From Haliclystus octoradiatus (Eukaryota > Cnidaria > Staurozoa > Stauromedusae > Haliclystidae), in contig OU744452.1 in NCBI GenBank assembly GCA_916610825.1, positions 15,835,103 to 15,899,102 of the forward strand: DNA of 64,000 nucleotides, in the 5' to 3' direction. Shown here piece after piece: positions 1 to 11,100 of the stretch (position 1 is its first letter; every line of letters begins with the position of its first letter). The notes under the pieces are model-generated. The model saw only the letters and a program-made list of their open reading frames with translations. It was not told where the DNA came from and did not search any database. A program made the position numbers and the translations under genes.

Positions 1-213
1 AACTATCGCCCAACAAACGTAGTATCTTATACTAAATCTAAATGTCACTCCATCAAGTAATCGTAACCACATTGCAGCATTTAAACAATAGCTTGTCGAA
101 AAAAAAGAAATAAATACGGAAGACGAATTTTCAAATGATTTTTGCCGCAATCAAACCTTTGTTTCCTTGCATATTAATATGATAAATAAATATATAAATA
201 AAATGAGTAAAAA

Positions 214-346
214 ACGGAGACATACTGTTCTCGCTACTCCGAGTTTCACGCTATCGCCGGAGTAGCAAGAGCAGTATGTCTCTTTTGTCTTTTTTGACTC
301 TTATTATTTATTTATCTATTAAAGCTCTGATATTTATCATTGAGCA
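214..346. repeat. PLE-type inverted fragment with hammerhead 3' halves
   Basis: The inverted arms 217-243 and 257-282 each carry the ACT-CGG-AGTAGC stem III and cleavage region. The minus arm also has GCGTGAAACTC. Neither arm has the CTGATGA half. The module end GCTCTG...CATTGAGCAC follows at 322-346. Confidence 0.6.
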
Positions 347-550
347 CTATACCTACACAAGTGTGGACAACTTTACATTATTTATCTAATATGATAAATA
401 AGAATTTTTCCTTATTATTTAATTGGAAATTTTTCCACACAACATTTGCTTTATAATCAATATTTATACTCTATCATATAGTAGTAATATCAATAAGGTA
501 CTTCTGTTGTCTTTGCTGTTTCAATAGTGCTCGATGCCATAAATGCAGAG

Positions 551-753
551 CAGAGCAAAAATGACCGGCAGGCGTTACGCACTTAGGATCACGTGCATGT
601 TTATTGTTTATAAAACAATGTTCATTGTTGACATGAATTTATTACAAATTAGGCTTGCGTATAACAATAGTTTCAAAGCAAGACGGTTGAATTACGCTAA
701 GCATAAATTCAAATTGATCTCGCAGCGTTCGCCGGTCAATTTTGCCCCTTTAA
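551..753 (+). mobile_element. TTAA-type MITE, copy 1 (inserted in a PLE module)
   Basis: About 205 bp with ends GCAAAAATGACCGGCAGGCG and CGCCGGTCAATTTTGCCCC, shared with 13649, 14293 and 15092. The left flank has lost the TTAAAGGA end. The sequences on both sides rejoin to match the unsplit module at 15700-15800. Confidence 0.7.
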
Positions 754-786
754 TAATTAATAAACGAAAAAATCAGACATTCATAT

Positions 787-826
787 TTGCTACTATTAGT
801 TTCACGCCAAGGCGATCGTCAGGCAA
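787..826 (-). ncRNA. Hammerhead ribozyme motif, copy A
   Basis: On the minus strand: stem I TTGC, CTGACGA, stem II CGC/GCG, GAA, stem III ACT-AAT-AGT, cleavage base A at 791, and closing GCAA. All core bases are present. The module continues leftward to the GAGCACTAT end near 525-535 but is split by the TTAA MITE at 551-753. Confidence 0.65.
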
Positions 827-1448
827 TTTAATCTATCATATAACGATATATAGATACAGAATTCAAATGTGTTACAACAGATTTGATACAAGCAAAATGA
901 AAATATATATTTTAAAAAAAGTAAGTGACAGCGAAGTTATACAATATTAATGCGGACATCTTTCCGGTTTTCAATCGAAACGAATTTTGTCGAAACATTC
1001 TTTGAAACAAAAATATACTATTACCAACCACTTTTTATGTTATGTGTTTTATACGGAAGACGTTCTTCAAAATAATAACGTAAAAACCATTTCTATTTAA
1101 TGCATTGCATTCATATATTACCAGAATATCGGAACCTTCGTTAATTTACATTTTATTTACCAGATTTTCAAAGAATGGAAATCAAAAATGGTGATTGCAG
1201 TTTGTGAACGACACGACGAGGAAGCTCACGTTACCTTGGCGAAGTCGATCATTCGACAAGGTACAATCGAATTTAAATTTAAAATTTAAATTACTTTTTT
1301 TTGCCCTTTTATGAATTAACGATTAATTAATTAAGGCAAATTAGGTAGTTGGATAAAAACATTTATTACAATTTATACAGTTCTTTGAGAATCATTACTG
1401 TACAACCATTTACACGCCATATCTGAGCTGAATGGTATAGACGGATAT

Positions 1449-1507
1449 GATTGGCTCTTTTCGAATGACGTCATTATCTCCCAGACTCTATATCAATCAT
1501 GACGTCA
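1449..1507 (+). promoter_or_regulatory. Promoter-like cluster: inverted CCAAT box and two CRE sites
   Basis: An ATTGG (inverted CCAAT) lies near 1450. Two perfect TGACGTCA palindromes lie at 1466-1473 and 1500-1507, ending about 70 bp before the CDC14-like start codon. CREB/ATF proteins bind this palindrome and NF-Y binds CCAAT. The position suggests the proximal promoter; the transcription start was not identified. Confidence 0.5.
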
Positions 1508-1578
1508 CAATAATATTTTGTAGTATTCTATCATCTGCATTATTGATTCTGACGGTCAAACAAGTATGAACGTATACA

Positions 1579-4069
1579 ATGGAGTTAATATCATCAAGAC
1601 TTTATTTTACGGTCAAGACAGACTGGCGACGTTTTCCAAAGTTATACCCAGATACTTGCGTTGATATGGATAAAGCATATACATGTCATCCTGCGTCAGG
1701 GGGTTCACGCAAACAATTTAATCCACCTTCAATACAGCATCTTCATCATCATTGTCGTGAAGTTGATCGACGATTAAAAGAATTTGACAAAATATGCTAT
1801 GTTACTAATCGAAGGTAAGTTATTTGTAGCAAATATTATTAAAATATTACTTTTTTATTTGGAACAACGTTTCGTGCACTGTACCCATTCACTTGTATTA
1901 TTATGTTTAATATTTCACAAGGAAAAACCTAACTCATCATTGATGGTTTTCAGAAGGTTCCTCACTAATAACCTAAAATACAATTTAATTAATATAATTA
2001 ATTAATTAATAAAGAGAATAATTAACCGTATATGTAAACAATTGAAGAAAAAACGTTGAAATAAGTTGATAAAATATAGTAAAGTAAATTAAGATAAAAT
2101 AGAATAGAATAGAAGTTATTACTGCATGTATAATGTTTCATTTAGGTAAACATTGAACTTTTCAAATTGAACCTGTTGATAGCGGTCATTGGTGATAGAT
2201 TGAAAAATGGTCGTTTATCGGAGGTGCATTAAATATAGGAGTAGCGTAAAAGCGCAAACCATGTTTAAATATTGTGTTATAATATCTACTGTTTAGAGGC
2301 CGTGGAGTTCATACTATGTATTTCATCTGATATATTGAATCCGTTGCCCGGGGGGGTTAACTCCACTAGGACGACTATACGGGGATTTGCCACTTTTTTG
2401 GGGTCCATATTCCAGCTGAGAAAAACTTTTTGGGTATGAGATTTCAAATTTTGGAGCTTTTGGGTATCCTATTTTTGACTTTTTCAAGAATTTTTGAAAA
2501 ACTTTGCATCATCAAATCAATCAACCTGCTAGAATTTTTGGGTAGCATCAACAGAATTTTGGAACTTTTTGGGTACTTGACCTTTTTCAAAGTGGCACCT
2601 CCCCGTCCCTAAAGAGCTGGAATTAACCCCCCGGGATCCGTTGGTGGTGATATTGACCAATGTCAATTAATTGAGTTTAATAAAAACAGACATTCTTCAT
2701 CGTAATTTTAAGTATATTATGAGATGTGTATATATAATAATAATGTTACATTTTCAAGCATATATATTTGTGATTAACAATCACATCGTAAGCTCAAGTG
2801 CTTGTTTATTGAGGGACATAAACGAATTTACAGACATACCAAGAATATGTGTGTACTGCTGGCGAGGAAACAAATCCCTTTCCCTGGCACGATGCGCGGT
2901 CACTCTTTCACTTAGCTACCAGTGCATATTATAACTTAAAATTGTTTTTATTTTTATTATGCTTTAGATCCGATCAAGTGAGCTGCGAGAAACGAACTTT
3001 AGCTGCAGTTTTCATGGGTGCATATGCTATACTCAAGCTTAACTGGTCAGCAGAAAAAGCCACTCTCTGTTTACTTACAAAGCTACCTGAGCCATACAGT
3101 TGTTTTAGAGATGTCCATGGAGATGGTTCATATGCCCTGGGGATAGCCGATTGTCTGTCTGCCTTAGCAACGGGATCAGTTCAACTAGGTTGGTTTAACA
3201 ACAGTTGTCATGGTGAAGATGATACTTTAACTTTCAATGATAAGGCTGATATGGATTGGGTTATACCAGGTCAAGTACTAGCAATGAGCGATCCAAGAAG
3301 GAGTAGTACAGACAACGCAGTCCAACCAATCGTATTACAAGAAATGAAAAGGGTGTCTGTTGCTATGGTGATACGATGTAATAAAGATGATTGGAAAGAA
3401 GATGAAAGACAATATGGGTTACCATATAAGGCAGAATGGTTTACGCGTCGTGGTATAGGACATTGTGATATACCATTTCCAGATGGTAGTGCACCACGCA
3501 TGCGTCATGTAACACGATTTTTAGCACAATACGAAGCATCTTCAAAACCTATTGCAGTACATTGTCATGCTGGAATCGGACGAACTGGTGCATTAATCGC
3601 ATGCGTATTAATACGTTCATATAATTTTACATCTCGTTCTGCATGTGCTTGGTTAAAAATGTGTCGTAGAAACGCTATTATGGGTGAACAACATCAGTTT
3701 TTGGATACATTTGAAAAATCAAAAACAACAGTAAATGTTGCTCTAGCTACAAAACTTTCTCGTCGATTTGAAAACCCTTTAAAATCTAATAATCAAAATA
3801 GTATATTGAAGTCTACGAACAGTACGAAAACACATACACGTAAAGTTGCTTGGCTATCAACACAAAACGATAAGAATACTTGTGTTAGTAAAGAGAAAGA
3901 GAAATCTGAATCTAAACCAGCACAGATGCCCTATGCAGCTACTGGGTATAATCTTAGATGTTTGCCACATAGAAAACGCATTCCTGGCGCAGGCTGTAAA
4001 CATACGTGTGTACCAAATCAAGATTCAAAGCGTGGAAAGAAATATTTAAAAAGACCCATGACTGTATAG
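1579..4069 (+). CDS. CDC14: CDC14-like dual-specificity protein phosphatase, two exons
   Basis: Exons 1579-1814 and 2968-4069 join in phase (GAAG|GTAAGT donor, GCTTTAG acceptor) to give 445 aa. Exon 1 resembles the CDC14 N-terminal domain (..RLYFTV.. near residue 8). Exon 2 opens with the conserved RxxAAVFMGAYAI segment and contains DWVIPGQVLAMSDP, equivalent to the family's NWIVPGKFLAFSGP. The P-loop HCHAGIGRTG puts the nucleophile at Cys278, Arg at 284 and the general acid (FPDGS) at Asp251, the same numbers as the human CDC14A catalytic residues. CDC14 enzymes dephosphorylate proline-directed Ser/Thr sites and act in mitotic exit, cytokinesis and cilia. The tail after about residue 320 is short, basic and poorly conserved, so the protein is shorter than human CDC14A. 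Whether it is the direct orthologue or a divergent paralogue is unclear. The start is the first ATG of an open exon that aligns with the family N-terminus. Confidence 0.88.
2347..2635. mobile_element. CCCGGGGGGG-ended MITE
   Basis: Inverted ends CCCGGGGGGGTTAACTCCA and GGAATTAACCCCCCGGG enclose 250 bp rich in TTTTTGGGTA. It lies in the CDC14-like intron. Confidence 0.62.
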
Positions 4070-4544
4070 ATTTTAATTATTAGAACATCATTTGTCATTT
4101 GTTAATCAAAATCAATTTGTAAATGTCTAATTTGAAATATTATACTATTAACCGAATAATTGTGTGTTGAAACTACTGTATTTCTTATCATTCTTGTTAT
4201 ACGCTAGAGCATACTGCACAGGGGCGCTGGAGCCATATAGGAGGACGATAGGGGCAGACCCTACATAAATGGCACGCTGCAGCAAAAATGTTTTCGTTGT
4301 ACAATTTCGTTGTCACCCCCCTCCTCTTCCAGAGCCTCGCTCGTGAGATAGAGATTTGAACACTCCAAAAATATATCCCATATCAGCATATCTCTGCGCG
4401 CCCATAAACTATTCTCTATTTATGATCATGTCTATCTCTGCTATGCGCAACAATATTGCATTGTCGTAACACCTCGACTTGTTATGCAGGTAATTAGCTA
4501 TTGTGAATATACCAGAGTAGAAATGGTTATATCAAACTAGCAAT
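4070..4544. other. CDC14-like 3' flank
   Basis: Contains the 3' UTR and a GC-richer, unassigned stretch near 4210-4350 (CACAGGGGCGCTGGAGCC). The missing first exon of the SFI1-like gene could lie here but was not found. Confidence 0.35.
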
Positions 4545-4765
4545 TTTCAGCACCATTGAACTGGGACGTGTATTGCCCACTACTTCGGATGTTCAGCACT
4601 CTGGTATGACACAGATGTTTTTTTCATGTGGTGGATCTTTTCACCATGTTGACTAACTCATCTTGACTTAGTTATAGAACGCTAGGTCAGTCCCTTGTTC
4701 ACTGAGTAGTACTGACGACTGCTAATGGCCAGAAACAAGTACTTATGTGCTGCTATTAAGCTATA
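4545..4765 (+). repeat. GCGCATGCGC-type dispersed repeat, copy 1
   Basis: It shares TTCACCATGTTGACTAACTC, AGTCAGTCCCTTGTTCA-like and GGCCAGAAACAAGTACTT with the copies at 7.7, 11.3-12.2 and 35.9 kb. Ends not defined. Confidence 0.55.
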
Positions 4766-4916
4766 ATTATAGATAATATACGGTCGACTCATAAAAAGAA
4801 AAACTCAATTTTTTACGTTAACTTGTTGTACTAAGTGCCTTGATTACTTTGATGAAGTTTTTTCGATAAACACGGATAAGTAATTTTTAAGAAATAAGCA
4901 TGTATAATTGTCCTGA

Positions 4917-5125
4917 GAGAGTTACATTGTGAGTAGCTGCGGCGCATCGTTGCGCATTGACAGTAGATGCCCGTCTGCCATGAAATCTGTTGAAATTGAT
5001 TTGCAGTGTCGTGGCTGATATAAGTAAAGAGTATTTGTAATCACTGCTCTTAGTAAAAAGAGCCACTCATCTAGAAATAGAAGAGTGGTAAGGGCGCCTT
5101 CGATAGGGTGATAACGTCTCAATTA
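4917..5125 (+). mobile_element. tRNA-headed SINE family 1, 5'-truncated, abutting an SFI1 exon
   Basis: Body GTGAGTAGCTGCGGCGCATC to the 3' hairpin GCCACTCATCTAGAAATAG. It ends about 20 bp before the acceptor at 5146. Confidence 0.65.
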
Positions 5126-5146
5126 GTGACTTATTTTTCCTTGCAG

Positions 5147-8100
5147 CATTATTACAATTTGTATCTCCTAGCTATATTCTTATAGGCAAATTGAAACGAG
5201 CATTACTTGCTTGGAAAGATTCATATACGCAGCAAAAACACAAACGAATTCAATACAAGAAAGCAGTTGTACTATCTGAACGGTTTAAAATTCAACGTGC
5301 AATGAAAAGTTGGAAAGTATATATCTATCAGAGATTTAAGGAAAAGGTAATGATATGAAAATAGAAATCATAATTATAAATAATTGCAATTTTTAATAAA
5401 ATACTTTCTTTGTAAAGCCTTTCAGTAAAAAAGCATATAATGTGTATTAATGATTGGAACAGCGTTTCTGCTTGTATATCAGCAGCCATTTTCAAGTTAA
5501 AACATAAAATTATACTATTTGCTGTTTATGTACAATGCGAGAATAAAACATTATAAATTAAAACAAATGTTGCTGCCCTTATAATAGAGTCAGATTGCTT
5601 GTTCAGTGGTGTTCCTATAATGTGACTGTCTACATACAACTACTACTACTACTACTATATTATCATTCATTGAGAATACCTGTATAAGCCATTCTATGTT
5701 TTTTTTTTCAAAAAGCTTATAGCATATTGTAACATACAAAATATTACATGGGAAACATTGATACATAGAATAAAGTATAATAAGTTGATTAATTAAAAAA
5801 CAAAGTATCATTTGGATATACTGCATATGATTTACAAGTGCCAAAGTTTCACCTATCCTTGTCTATCTCATTTTTATTTATTTTTTATAGATTTTGATTC
5901 GCCAAAGTACAATATTCTATGTTCAAATGGCTTTGAAATCATCACTCTTGAAATGGAAGCAAGTGGTAAGGAAAGGAAGCTAAAAATAATTTAAATTATA
6001 TATCCTGTATTTATCGTTTTTATCTTCATTAATGCATTCGGTGCTACGAATATATATGAAGATGTTCAAGTTTTGTGAGAGACCAGGGTTTGAATCCTCG
6101 TTGGTACCGTGGGGGGGGGGACTTCCATACATCGGCTGTACGGGACGTGCCATTTTTAAGGGGTGCCTTTTCCAGATTCTTGTGAAATTTTACGGTGTCA
6201 ATTTTAGAGATTTTCAAAATTTTTAGAACTTTTGTTTTGTTCGTAAAAACATGAAATTTTAGGGTCTTCATTCTCATTTGCTGTGAAACTTTACACTTTC
6301 CTCTAGTTGTAATATATATATATATGATTTTGATACAAAAAGTGAAGTAACAAGTTGAATCCAGTCCAAACCCGATTGGAATACAGTGATTCTAATGGTA
6401 TGTCAGTATATAGCTCAAATATCTTACTAGAAAACAAACTGAGAAAACAGTTGAAAGCTGGACCATACACACCACCGCACGCATACTTTGGCATTTGTAT
6501 GTATAGATATAAAATTACTTATTTTGGAAAATGCAAATTACATATTTTACTTTCTAGTATTTCGTTTTATGTTTCAGTTGAAAGAAAAAAGAGAACTTCA
6601 ATCCAAGTCTAACGGCGCTCTTTGGTTTTGGAGTCAACGTCTTCAACTAAAGGTATATATAGTTTACAGTTTCAGATGTAGATGGCGTCACTCCGGGGGT
6701 TAGTTCCATTGCGTTTCGGCTGGGTCGTCCAAATAGAACTTTGGCAGGCTGATCATCAAAATTTCAAAACTTTTCTCAAAATTCAAAACTCAAAATTTCG
6801 TTTATAATCACCACTTTATATTTAGTGCTGTTATGTAACACTACGTAATACATGGTATCCCCAATTACCAAAAATATGGAAGTAACTTCGGGAACCTCGT
6901 AGCCAAATCATTAATTTTAACTGAAAGGATAACTTTGACTACAGTGAAACCCGCTTAAATGCAACCTGGCTTTAAAATTCTATTGACTATTTTGCAGGCA
7001 TCACTTTATTAAACAATGTCAGATAAGTGCGAATTCGAATAACTGCAGCAATAAAAATCGTTGACAATTTGCACGGGTTGCACTGTACAGCAATTAAACA
7101 CCGATACCGCCTTGTCTCCCGTCAAATAGTCGAACTTACTGGATGGACTTTATCAAAGCAACGTTACTAATTTATCTACATTGATTACTATACTTCACTT
7201 TAGATAATTTCTAATTGGCATAAATATGCAAAAGAGAAGATTCGAAAGCGAAACCGTATGATGGAATCACTACAATTGAGAAGAGATTTATTAATAGAGG
7301 TTGGCGTTAAAAGATGGATCGAGGTAATACAATCAAAAGTTACACATATATATATATAAATTTATTTGTTAGTTGTCTTCACTGAAGGTGATAGTGCTCA
7401 ATGCTATACAGCAGAGCATGTAATATAGTTGAAAATAGTCAAATATTAGACATTCATTTTGCTACTTAAAGTTTCACGCCTAAGCGATCATCAGGCAATT
7501 TATTTTGATAAATTTGAAATAAGGATAAATCAGAAATAAATTGCCTGATGATCGCTTATGCGTGAAACTTCAAGTAGCAATACGAATGTCTAATATTTGA
7601 CTATTTTCAACTATATATACAGTATATATATTATAATATTTGAAAATTATTTCCAATACACATATGTGATACATTATGTGTACATTATGTGCAATTGCAC
7701 ATGCGCACTATTGAATTGAGATGTACCTATACATAGACTATTTTCGATATCATCTCTCACTATTTCGGTAGTTTGTACCACATAGATGTTTTCTTCGTGT
7801 GATCAATTTTTCACCACATTGACTATAACTCATCTTGACCTATAGCTATGAGAGGCGAAGCCAGTCCCTTGTTAACTGGGCAGTACTGATTATGACGAAA
7901 TGGCCAGAAGCAAGTACTTGTCTGCTGCACTATATGCTATATTATAAGTTATCGGATTTTTTTTTACAATAAATGCCACCGCTAATGAATGTATTTTGAC
8001 AACGTTTCGAATTTCACAAAAAGCCATTATCAAGTCTCCAAACTTATGGGTGCAGATTAACTATTTATACTAAAATGATAGAGTTATACAATTTCCATAT

Positions 8101-11100
8101 CTTATCATATAAGGATAAGAATTAATTAATTTATTTTATTTTAAGTCTCTTAGGACCATAACAATGATTTTATTGAATCCGATTGCGTATTCAGAGAAGG
8201 CTTCATTTCACGAATGAACAACATTTCAAAACCTTTGCAATCGAATTTTTTTTTGCATTGTTGTAACATTATATAAGTTATCGGACACATTTCTGATCTA
8301 TAAAGAAAATATCAATCAAATTCAACTCATCAACACTATACTCTAATCTCTAAAATGACATTATTTTCTATAAAACGACTAATCCACTTCAATGGTATAC
8401 GGACGGCTAATCATACTATACCTCACCTCATTATTTTCTTGCCAGCATTCTTCTGACTGTCAGACTATACGTGAAACAATGGCTAACAAGCAGACTGTCG
8501 AAGTAAGTATAGTGTATAGCCTGCCTATCCCGGGGGAGATAACAGATGGTTGACAAGTCCCTGTATACCAACTATTTCAAGTTACCCCTCCCCCTGGGGT
8601 TTCTCAACTCCAAATCGAATTTTTGAAAATTTTGTAATCAAACTGACTTGATGTATCATTATCATCGTTTATTCAGAACCTTCTACTTTACATAAACCTT
8701 CCTTCGAAGGACTGATTCTTATTGATGGTCGGGTATGGGTAGCTTCTCAAGAAAAAATTACTGAATTTGGTCCGTATCGCTGTAGTCTTTAATGGGACGT
8801 AAAAGTAACTTGAATATTTGGATTTTAAGCATCCGCTAAATTCCCCTTCAAGCTGGGGCCCCTTACCCAGAGCTATCTACCCTCACCTGTGAAAATGATG
8901 CAAACGACATTGAATATAAATATTGGAATTAACACTCTTGTGTAGAGAAAAAAGTGCGAGAAAATTGAGAACCTTTCTATGAACATGAACACGAAATGGC
9001 GTTGTCTGTAAAACCACACATAGGTTTATACACTTACTAATGTCACTAATACAGTCAACCTGTTATAACAATCACCTCTGTACAAAGACCGCATATCGAT
9101 AGTTGTCACTCTATCAATGTCTAACATCGTATTTTCTATTGAATCAACCCTGTATATAATGGTTACCTGTCTATAGTGGTCACTCTATCAATGTTTAACA
9201 TAATATTTTCTATTAAACCAACCCTGATACAAAAGCCACCTGCATATTATAGTGTTAAATTCTTAGACCGTGTCTCATAGCTGGCTCTTATATACAGATT
9301 ATCTTGTGTTTGCACAAGAGACCGTTTCACCAAGGATCATGCATCACGCCAAAGGCTACGTCACGACGGTCACGATCACCACAATCAGTATAATACTATG
9401 CGTATGAACATTTATTAAACAAATAGTTCATACTTTCCGTGAACTATGCTCTGATAGCACCACGAGAGGCACGTAAGGAGAAAACGAGAAGGCATCAGAA
9501 AATTACGAGCCGCCTCGGCGAGTAATTTTCGCCTTCGAGTTTTCTCCTGAATTGACTCGAGTGGTGCTATCAGAGCATAGTTCACGGAAAGTATGAACTA
9601 TTTGGTTTAGAACATAGCCAACCCCGATTTGTGAATGTTTTGTACGTTTTTTCAGAGCATTTTCTGATCTTTACAATCCATGATCAAATATGCAATTCTC
9701 CTATTTTCGTGACGTCACCGGAAGAAGGCTGAGTCGAGAGCTTTACACTTGTCTTTTTTAAATCAACTAAAAGCTGCGAGGAAAAATTGATATCGGGGAA
9801 TTTTATATTTCTCTTCTTGAAATTAAAAGAATGGATGTGTAACATCGTTTTCTTACATAGTCATGGATTCTTATCTTTAAACAATATTTTGTATGTTCTT
9901 ATGTGTGTTATTCATTATGGAAAACTGACTGGAAAAACTAAAAAAGGAAAGAAACTGTTTCTTACCTATAATTTGAAGAATTTCGTAAAAAGCCGTCAAC
10001 GTGAAGAAAGAAATGAAACTAAGAAAGATTTATTGACTAAATGTTTGCTAATTGCCTATTTAAAAGAGCAGATTATTGAATTTTTGATAACTTTTTAGCT
10101 AACTGATTATCTAATGTTGCTAACTTTCATTTGGAGAAATGGTTTAATTATTTGAAATATTAGCGGTTGAATTTGTTTGGTTTTGATAGCTTATCGAAAG
10201 CTTTCCTTTCTATGCCAGTTAGTGCTTATACTTATATCTAGGAACTTGAAAAAACTGGCCATAAAAGGACAAGGGAATGTATTAATTAAATGAAGTTATG
10301 TTATGTTTTTACAATTATCAATACTGTAAAAGTTAGGCAAATTGTTTTTGAATTGTTAATTTGTGCAAAATATTTCTATACATTTTAAACATGTTTGTTT
10401 ACTAGCTTACATAAATCACCCAGAGCCATTTGATTCATTTTGAACAACTGAGGCACTGCATGAAACAGTAACTCAATGAAATTGTATATGACTCTACAAA
10501 TATTCACTGTATTTGCTTTTTACTTTTTATTACTTGCCAGTTTATAATGCCATATTTAAATAATTATCGGTTGTTTGGTAATTTCATAAATTTCTTGAAA
10601 TCGACGGGGTCAAGCTCGGCTATGATGAAATGGCGTTATTGGTGTTAACCAATCAAATTGCAAGAATAAATCGTAGCAGATCCTCGATATGTTCTAATAC
10701 AATTTAACACTTTTTTAATGCTTTTAGGACAGTCTCATGACTCAGCAGAAGGTCCGTCATTTTGCTATGAAATGGTATGACCTTGCCAAGAAGAAAAGAG
10801 ATACTATAACTCCTAATCTGTCTTTGAACAAGGTTGATACGACTGCAGCTTCGTATTTTTCTAACGAAAAGAATCGTGTTGTTTGTAATTATGGTAATAT
10901 TTTCATTTATATCGAAATGTTTTATAATAATAAATTTTCCTTATGATTTATTGTTAGATAAATAAAATGTTTTTTGTAATTGTTTTCCAGATGAGTACAA
11001 ACCAAATGTGAACACAGAAATGAGGTAAGATGTTACATGTTACATCATCTTACATTTTAAACAATTTTAATTATGCTCAAGGGTCGACTTAAATGTTTAT

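Noticed and set aside
6355..6494. Possible SFI1-like exon
   Set aside because: Open, but no good acceptor, no repeat signature, and the neighbouring exons already join in phase 0 without it.
9787..10098. 103-codon ORF in the SFI1-like gene
   Set aside because: Lysine-rich but lacks the W-repeat pattern and a convincing donor; not used as an exon.
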